Made by a program: the position numbers and the translations under genes
Shown here: positions 32,583-36,167 of the stretch, in pieces
Position numbering within the stretch: position 1 is the stretch's first letter
Layout: each line of letters opens with the position of its first letter
The notes under the pieces: model-generated
What the model saw: only the letters and a program-made list of their open reading frames with translations
What the model was told of the DNA's origin: nothing
The model's database searches: none
Assembly: GCA_015060455.1 (NCBI GenBank)
Contig: SUYM01000026.1
Coordinates: 1 to 36,167, forward strand
Length of the DNA: 36,167 nucleotides
From: Bacteroidales bacterium
GTDB lineage: Bacteria > Bacteroidota > Bacteroidia > Bacteroidales > UBA932
Direction: 5' to 3'

Positions 32583-33454
32583 TATTCTACAAATACCAAG
32601 GAGCAGGAAACGATTTCCTGATAGCAGACAACAGAGACGGCCATCTGAGCGAGGTGGACGGCGTGCTGTACTGCAAGGCAACAGGCTGGAGCAAGTCCAT
32701 AGCAGACATCTGTGACCGCAGATATGGAGTGGGCGCAGACGGAGTCATGCTTCTGGAAAGCAGCGACAGATATGATTTCAAGATGGCATATTACAACTCT
32801 GACGGCTCGGGTGGCATGATGTGCGGTAACGGAGGAAGGTGCATTGTGGCTTTTGCGGCAGACAGGGGCATCGGTCATTTCGATTTTGAGGCGGCAGACG
32901 GCTTCCATAGGGCAAACATCATCAAGGATGACCATGGCGTGAAGACTGTTCAACTCAAGATGAAGGATGTCAGGGGCATGATACGTTTTGAAAGACTTGC
33001 CGGGGTGAACGTTCCGTCGCAGGGATATTTCCTTGATACGGGCACACGTCATTATGTGCGTTTTGTCCAGGGGCTCGACTCCTATGATATAGTCCATGAG
33101 GGAAGAAATATCCGTTACAAGGCGCACGAACTGGAACCTCTCGGGGCGAATGTGAATTTCGTGGAGCCTGTCGGTGAGGGCGAAATCAAGGTGCGTACAT
33201 ACGAGAAAGGCGTTGAGGATGAGACTTTTGCCTGTGGTACGGGAATAGTGGCTTCTGCTATGGCTGCGTACGCTCATGGGGTGCGTCCGAGAGTGGGAGA
33301 GAGTGAGCAGGGGCATATAAATGCCATGTACACTGTGCATGCTAAAAGGGATATTCTCGCAGTGTCGTTCGATGTGGTTCCTGCACAGGAGTGGTCAGTG
33401 GAGAATGTATGGCTGACCGGCCCTGCGGCCTTTGTTGCAGAAATTCATATTTAG
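32579..33454 (+). CDS. dapF: Diaminopimelate epimerase
   Basis: This 291-aa protein has both catalytic cysteine motifs: MMCGNGGRC and FACGTGIVASAMAA. The opening YQGAGNDFLIADN is also typical. It converts LL- to meso-diaminopimelate for peptidoglycan and lysine. Its ATG overlaps the stop of the aminotransferase by 4 bp (ATGA), indicating coupled translation. It is the last gene of the operon, before a strong inverted repeat. Confidence 0.95.
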   Translation: MIFYKYQGAGNDFLIADNRDGHLSEVDGVLYCKATGWSKSIADICDRRYGVGADGVMLLESSDRYDFKMAYYNSDGSGGMMCGNGGRCIVAFAADRGIGHFDFEAADGFHRANIIKDDHGVKTVQLKMKDVRGMIRFERLAGVNVPSQGYFLDTGTRHYVRFVQGLDSYDIVHEGRNIRYKAHELEPLGANVNFVEPVGEGEIKVRTYEKGVEDETFACGTGIVASAMAAYAHGVRPRVGESEQGHINAMYTVHAKRDILAVSFDVVPAQEWSVENVWLTGPAAFVAEIHI

Positions 33455-33462
33455 TAATATGT

Positions 33463-33542
33463 AAAAACAACCTGCATCATCGCTCCCTGTCGCTTAGCGA
33501 CCCTATCCGGGCAGATGATCGCTTATGATGCAGGTTGTTTTT
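33463..33542. terminator. Long inverted repeat after dapF
   Basis: AAAAACAACCTGCATCAT (33463-33480) and its exact complement (33525-33542) form an 18-bp stem with A and T ends, a bidirectional terminator shape. The loop holds a further hairpin, GTCGC-TTA-GCGAC (33489-33501), similar to GTCGC-GTA-GCGAC in the lysC element. The lipoprotein ATG follows only 18 nt later. Confidence 0.8.
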
Positions 33543-33560
33543 CAAGTAAAAAAATATATA

Positions 33561-34310
33561 ATGAAAAAAGCAGTTTTATTATTTTTTGTTTCTATCGTTG
33601 TCGCTTCTTGTCTGGGATCATCGACTTATAGTGATTCCTATACGGAATTTGCAACATTTGAATATGCTAACGATTACAAGGAGATGTTCGGTACGGACAG
33701 TCTCTATTTCGAACCGGAGTATAAGATAGGTTTTACCTGGACATACTATCTTGCCTTCGGTCATAAGATCGATCAGGAGAGCAATGAGTTCGAAGGGGGA
33801 TTCCTGCTGTCATATCTTTCCGTTCCGGAGTCGGAGAATACGGAATTGCTTGATAATAATGAATATAGGGCGAATCAGATTTATATCCCTCCGAAAAAGA
33901 ACACTTATGTGGTATTCTCCAAGACAGAGTCTATGCCTGAAAAGCATTTCTGGTTCACCTTCGTGCCTACCGGAGAGATTACCGGGTCCTGCACTCCTAA
34001 CTCCGTGTGTGTCAACAACACTGTCGAGGTCATAAATTCGCTCAAAGAGAATTTCGTGGACGGAGATGCCATGATTTTCAAGGCGACAGGTTATCTGGAA
34101 GGAGAACAGACCGGCGATGCGGAGATAAAACTGGCCGAATTTACATCGGCAAAGGATTCCATCATAACAAGTTGGACATCATTTGACCTCAGTGCCTTAG
34201 GCAAGGTCGATCAGATAAATTTTGATTTCGTTCTACCTGAGGGAAGCACTGTGCCTACGACAGTGTGTATGGATGATTTCATTGCGGCACTTTCCTTCAA
34301 CTCGAAATAG
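33561..34310 (+). CDS. DUF4465-like lipoprotein
   Basis: This 249-aa protein has a lipoprotein signal with lipobox VASC (Cys14). The rest is a beta-sandwich-like domain that matches the DUF4465 pattern in its second half: VNNTVEVINSLKENF, the GD-x-MIFKATGY strand, TSWTSFDLSALGKVDQI and TVCMDDFIA. DUF4465 proteins are cell-surface proteins of unknown function, common in Bacteroidota. I start at 33561 because the longer open frame begins inside the terminator-like repeat. That repeat may attenuate this gene, since no separate promoter is evident. Confidence 0.8.
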   Translation: MKKAVLLFFVSIVVASCLGSSTYSDSYTEFATFEYANDYKEMFGTDSLYFEPEYKIGFTWTYYLAFGHKIDQESNEFEGGFLLSYLSVPESENTELLDNNEYRANQIYIPPKKNTYVVFSKTESMPEKHFWFTFVPTGEITGSCTPNSVCVNNTVEVINSLKENFVDGDAMIFKATGYLEGEQTGDAEIKLAEFTSAKDSIITSWTSFDLSALGKVDQINFDFVLPEGSTVPTTVCMDDFIAALSFNSK

Positions 34311-34421
34311 TGGTGGACCATTGATGAATCGCACCAGAAAACAGTTTAACATAAAATGTTTTTCTGAAAAATTTCAACACATATATTGTTTACCTATTAT
34401 TAACCCTAATATTTAATTATT

Positions 34422-35054
34422 ATGAAAACAAATCAGGAGTACAAGAACGCCGCTCTTGCCGCGTTAAAGGGAAATTGGAAACCGGCTGTATTGATAGCCT
34501 TGGTAATGATGCTTATCAGTTGCATCCCATCCTTCTTGGGAATGGCATCTGAGAATGCAGGCACCCTGGTCAGTCTTGTTGTTTCCGTTTGCGTTAGTTA
34601 CCCGCTGTCAGTGGGAGTATATGCTGCCTTCCGTAAACTTTTTTCAGGTGAGGAGGTAAGACTTGTCGAGGATTCCTTCGACATTGCCTTCAAGAATTGG
34701 ACTCACAATGTAGGTGGAATGCTCCTTATGGGCGTTTATGTTTTCCTGTGGTCTCTTCTGTTGCTTGTTCCTGGTATCATCAAGTCATGCTCTTATGCAA
34801 TGACACCGTTCATTCTTACAGAAAAGCCTGAACTGACCGCAGAGGAATCCATCAAACTCAGTATGGCAATGATGGATGGACACAAGATGGAGTTCTTCCT
34901 TCTCTGTCTCAGTTTTATCGGTTGGATGATTCTCGGTATCTTTACGTTATGTATAGGATATCTCTGGCTTATTCCATATATGAATACAACGATAGTTGCT
35001 TTCTACGAGGATGTAAAGGCTGAATATGAAAGCAAGACGAGTGTGGCGGCTTAA
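34422..35054 (+). CDS. DUF975 family membrane protein
   Basis: This 210-aa protein has about five or six hydrophobic helices and the DUF975 pattern: ALKGNWKPAVLIAL at the start, PLSVGVYAAFRKLF, LLLVPGIIKSCSYAMTPFIL, and ESIKLSMAMMDGHKMEFF before the last helices. Function is unknown, and the family is membrane-embedded in Firmicutes and Bacteroidota. The stop overlaps that of the convergent rimM by 3 bp. The gap to the previous gene is AT-rich, with no clear promoter. Confidence 0.85.
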   Translation: MKTNQEYKNAALAALKGNWKPAVLIALVMMLISCIPSFLGMASENAGTLVSLVVSVCVSYPLSVGVYAAFRKLFSGEEVRLVEDSFDIAFKNWTHNVGGMLLMGVYVFLWSLLLLVPGIIKSCSYAMTPFILTEKPELTAEESIKLSMAMMDGHKMEFFLLCLSFIGWMILGIFTLCIGYLWLIPYMNTTIVAFYEDVKAEYESKTSVAA

Positions 35055-35680
35055 ATGAGTCCCGCAGGAATCTGCATTATGATTTCCTGATATTCAGGAT
35101 CTACGGATAAGATAAGATCTTCATGGAGCGGTAGTATTACTGCTCCATTTTCTGTTTCCACTTCGATGCATGGGTTTTGGGGAATGTCCATGAAGTCTGT
35201 GATCTGACCGACTTCAGTCAGAGACATATCTTCGGGAGATCCTTCGCTGTCGCTCAGGATGACATCGTTGTCATTGCGACCGGAGCGAAGCGGAGTGGAG
35301 GAGATCGACGAAGTCGCTGAAGCGGATGCGAAATAATCTCCTGGTGTCAGCACAGTCCATCCGACAAGGGCAGCGTATCCGTCCTCCTCTAACGACATCT
35401 CCGGCAGGCTCTCCTCGGAAACATATACCGCCTTTCCTGCAATTTCCTCCACATCCTCCATGGAGCATATGTCAGTTAGGCGGACCAGGGCCTTGGAATT
35501 GCCCCTTTTTGTAAATGATTCAATGAAAAAAGGAACCGACAGCCCATCGAAAATGATGAACACCGGTTCCTGTAAGTTGATATCCTCAGGAGCGATATCA
35601 CGGAAGCCCATTACGAGTTCCCCGTCGGTACCGTTTGACTTGAGTACCTGTGCTACCTGCTGCAGGTCATCGATAGACAT
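35051..35680 (-). CDS. rimM: Ribosome maturation factor RimM with inserted repeat
   Basis: This protein is 209 aa from the ATG at 35680, which has AGAAAGG a few bases upstream; the ATG at 35701 is also possible. The N-terminal RimM barrel covers about 1-95 (VAQVLKSNGTDGELVMGF, ALVRLTDICSMEDVEEIAGK). The PRC-barrel part begins GYAALVGWTV and continues with VGQITDFMDIPQNPCIEVE to the end IIMQIPAGLI. RimM binds S19 during 30S assembly. Residues about 115-151 (including SSTPLRSGRNDNDVILSD) are not RimM-like. They are encoded by dispersed repeat DNA and interrupt the PRC barrel near its first turn. Without them the length would be near 172, normal for the family. It follows rpsP closely. Confidence 0.85.
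   Translation of the reverse strand: MSIDDLQQVAQVLKSNGTDGELVMGFRDIAPEDINLQEPVFIIFDGLSVPFFIESFTKRGNSKALVRLTDICSMEDVEEIAGKAVYVSEESLPEMSLEEDGYAALVGWTVLTPGDYFASASATSSISSTPLRSGRNDNDVILSDSEGSPEDMSLTEVGQITDFMDIPQNPCIEVETENGAVILPLHEDLILSVDPEYQEIIMQIPAGLI
35238..35338. repeat. Composite repeat inside rimM
   Basis: On the plus strand this reads AGATCCTTCGCTGTCGCTC, AGGATGACA, then GTCATTGCGACCGGAGCG and GATCGACGAAGTCGCTGAAG to GCGGATGCGAAATAATC. The first part is the inverse of R4. The last part matches R2 near 18365-18398 at most positions. Confidence 0.82.
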
Positions 35681-35708
35681 ATTTGCCTTTCTGCCTGCCA
35701 TGCGGGAA

Positions 35709-36167
35709 TTACTCTGCTGGAGTTTCCTCAGCCTCTGCAACCTGTGCAGCAGCCTCAGCAGCGGCAGCCTCGGCAGCAGCGCGTGCTGCTTCCTCAGCCT
35801 CAGCCTTTCTCTTTGCGATAGCCTCAGCTCTCTCCTGATTTACCTTAGCCTCAGCCTCAACTGCAGCCTTGTAAGCAGCAGCGGCGTCTTTGCTAAGACC
35901 CTCTTTCTTTGCGTTGATCTTTGCAGCCTTCTCAGCCTTCCAAGCAGCGAGCTTAGCGTCAGCCTGCTCCTGAGTAAGTGCGCCCTTCTTTACACCACCC
36001 TCAAGGTGCTTTGCAAGAAGAACACCCTCGTAAGAGAGGATACGCTTTGCAGTAAGTGTAGGCTGTGCACCTACGTTAAGCCATGCAAGTGCGCGCTCGA
36101 AGTTGAGAACGATAGTTGCAGGGTTTGTGTTTGGATTGTAAGAGCCGATCTGCTCGATGAAACGACC
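35709..36167 (-). CDS. rpsP: 30S ribosomal protein S16 (partial, tailed)
   Basis: This is the C-terminal 152 aa of S16; the start lies beyond the right edge. [19 protein letters not shown] and [20 protein letters not shown] identify S16. A long Ala/Glu/Lys-rich helical tail of about 90 residues follows, as in other Bacteroidota S16 proteins. rimM starts 28 nt after the stop (or 7 nt with the earlier ATG), so the two are cotranscribed, the usual arrangement. Confidence 0.93.
   Translation of the reverse strand, partial: GRFIEQIGSYNPNTNPATIVLNFERALAWLNVGAQPTLTAKRILSYEGVLLAKHLEGGVKKGALTQEQADAKLAAWKAEKAAKINAKKEGLSKDAAAAYKAAVEAEAKVNQERAEAIAKRKAEAEEAARAAAEAAAAEAAAQVAEAEETPAE

Noticed and set aside
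32477..33340. 287-aa open frame antisense to dapF
   Set aside because: The composition is typical of a shadow frame (Cys, His and Ser rich), and dapF on the other strand has both catalytic motifs.

Overview
The window looks like a chromosomal segment of a member of the Bacteroidales (phylum Bacteroidota). The signs are the phylum's -7 promoter box (TAnnTTTG or close variants) upstream of many genes, an AraC-type hybrid two-component system (HTCS), lipoproteins with late lipobox cysteines, DUF4465, a tailed S16 and the rpsL-rpsG-fusA-rpsJ order. I cannot name the genus. All coordinates come from reading the sequence; no database search was run.

Layout. (1) 1-7257 is a signalling and accessory block. 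It holds a kinase, a VWA protein and the first codons of a PP2C-like phosphatase (a TerY-P-type triad), two DUF4143-type ATPases, a 72-aa orphan, a 193-aa HTH-like protein and a membrane Ser/Thr kinase. Copies of one 49-70 bp repeat are shared among these genes. (2) 7264-14787 is a glycan-sensing locus. A 1289-aa HTCS heads a tight operon with a secreted endonuclease/exonuclease/phosphatase-fold enzyme and the membrane kinase, and it is divergent from a GH20 hexosaminidase lipoprotein. (3) 15050-20040 is repeat-rich, with an alkyltransferase, a SIMPL protein, a nitroreductase lipoprotein and a RAYT-like HUH/Y1 transposase gene flanked on both sides by arrays of 38-bp palindromes. (4) 20133-23505 is the str operon, which ends at rpsJ without running into the S10 operon. 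A candidate structured RNA and a tRNA(CAU) follow. (5) 23983-25800 holds a membrane metallophosphoesterase and then a broken copy of the tRNA with a foreign 5' acceptor strand. (6) 26090-33454 is a lysine/diaminopimelate operon: M20 deacylase, lysC, dapB, dapA, dapD, aminotransferase, dapF. It would cover the succinylase route apart from aspartate-semialdehyde dehydrogenase and DAP decarboxylase. (7) 33561-36167 holds a DUF4465 lipoprotein, a DUF975 membrane protein and, on the other strand, rpsP-rimM.

The most unusual theme is the density of small palindromic repeats. At least four families can be seen: a 38-bp palindrome pair with fixed 73-bp spacing, linked to the RAYT-like gene; a 29-33 bp palindrome pair with 51-52 bp spacing; a composite TGTCAT...ATGACA repeat; and a fold-back element over the lysC start. 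Members sit in most gaps of the lysine operon. Members of the TGTCAT family also appear translated in frame inside the M20 gene and inside rimM. This is the best candidate for an undescribed system: a Bacteroidales RAYT/REPIN-like pair coexisting with other palindromic elements that have entered genes.
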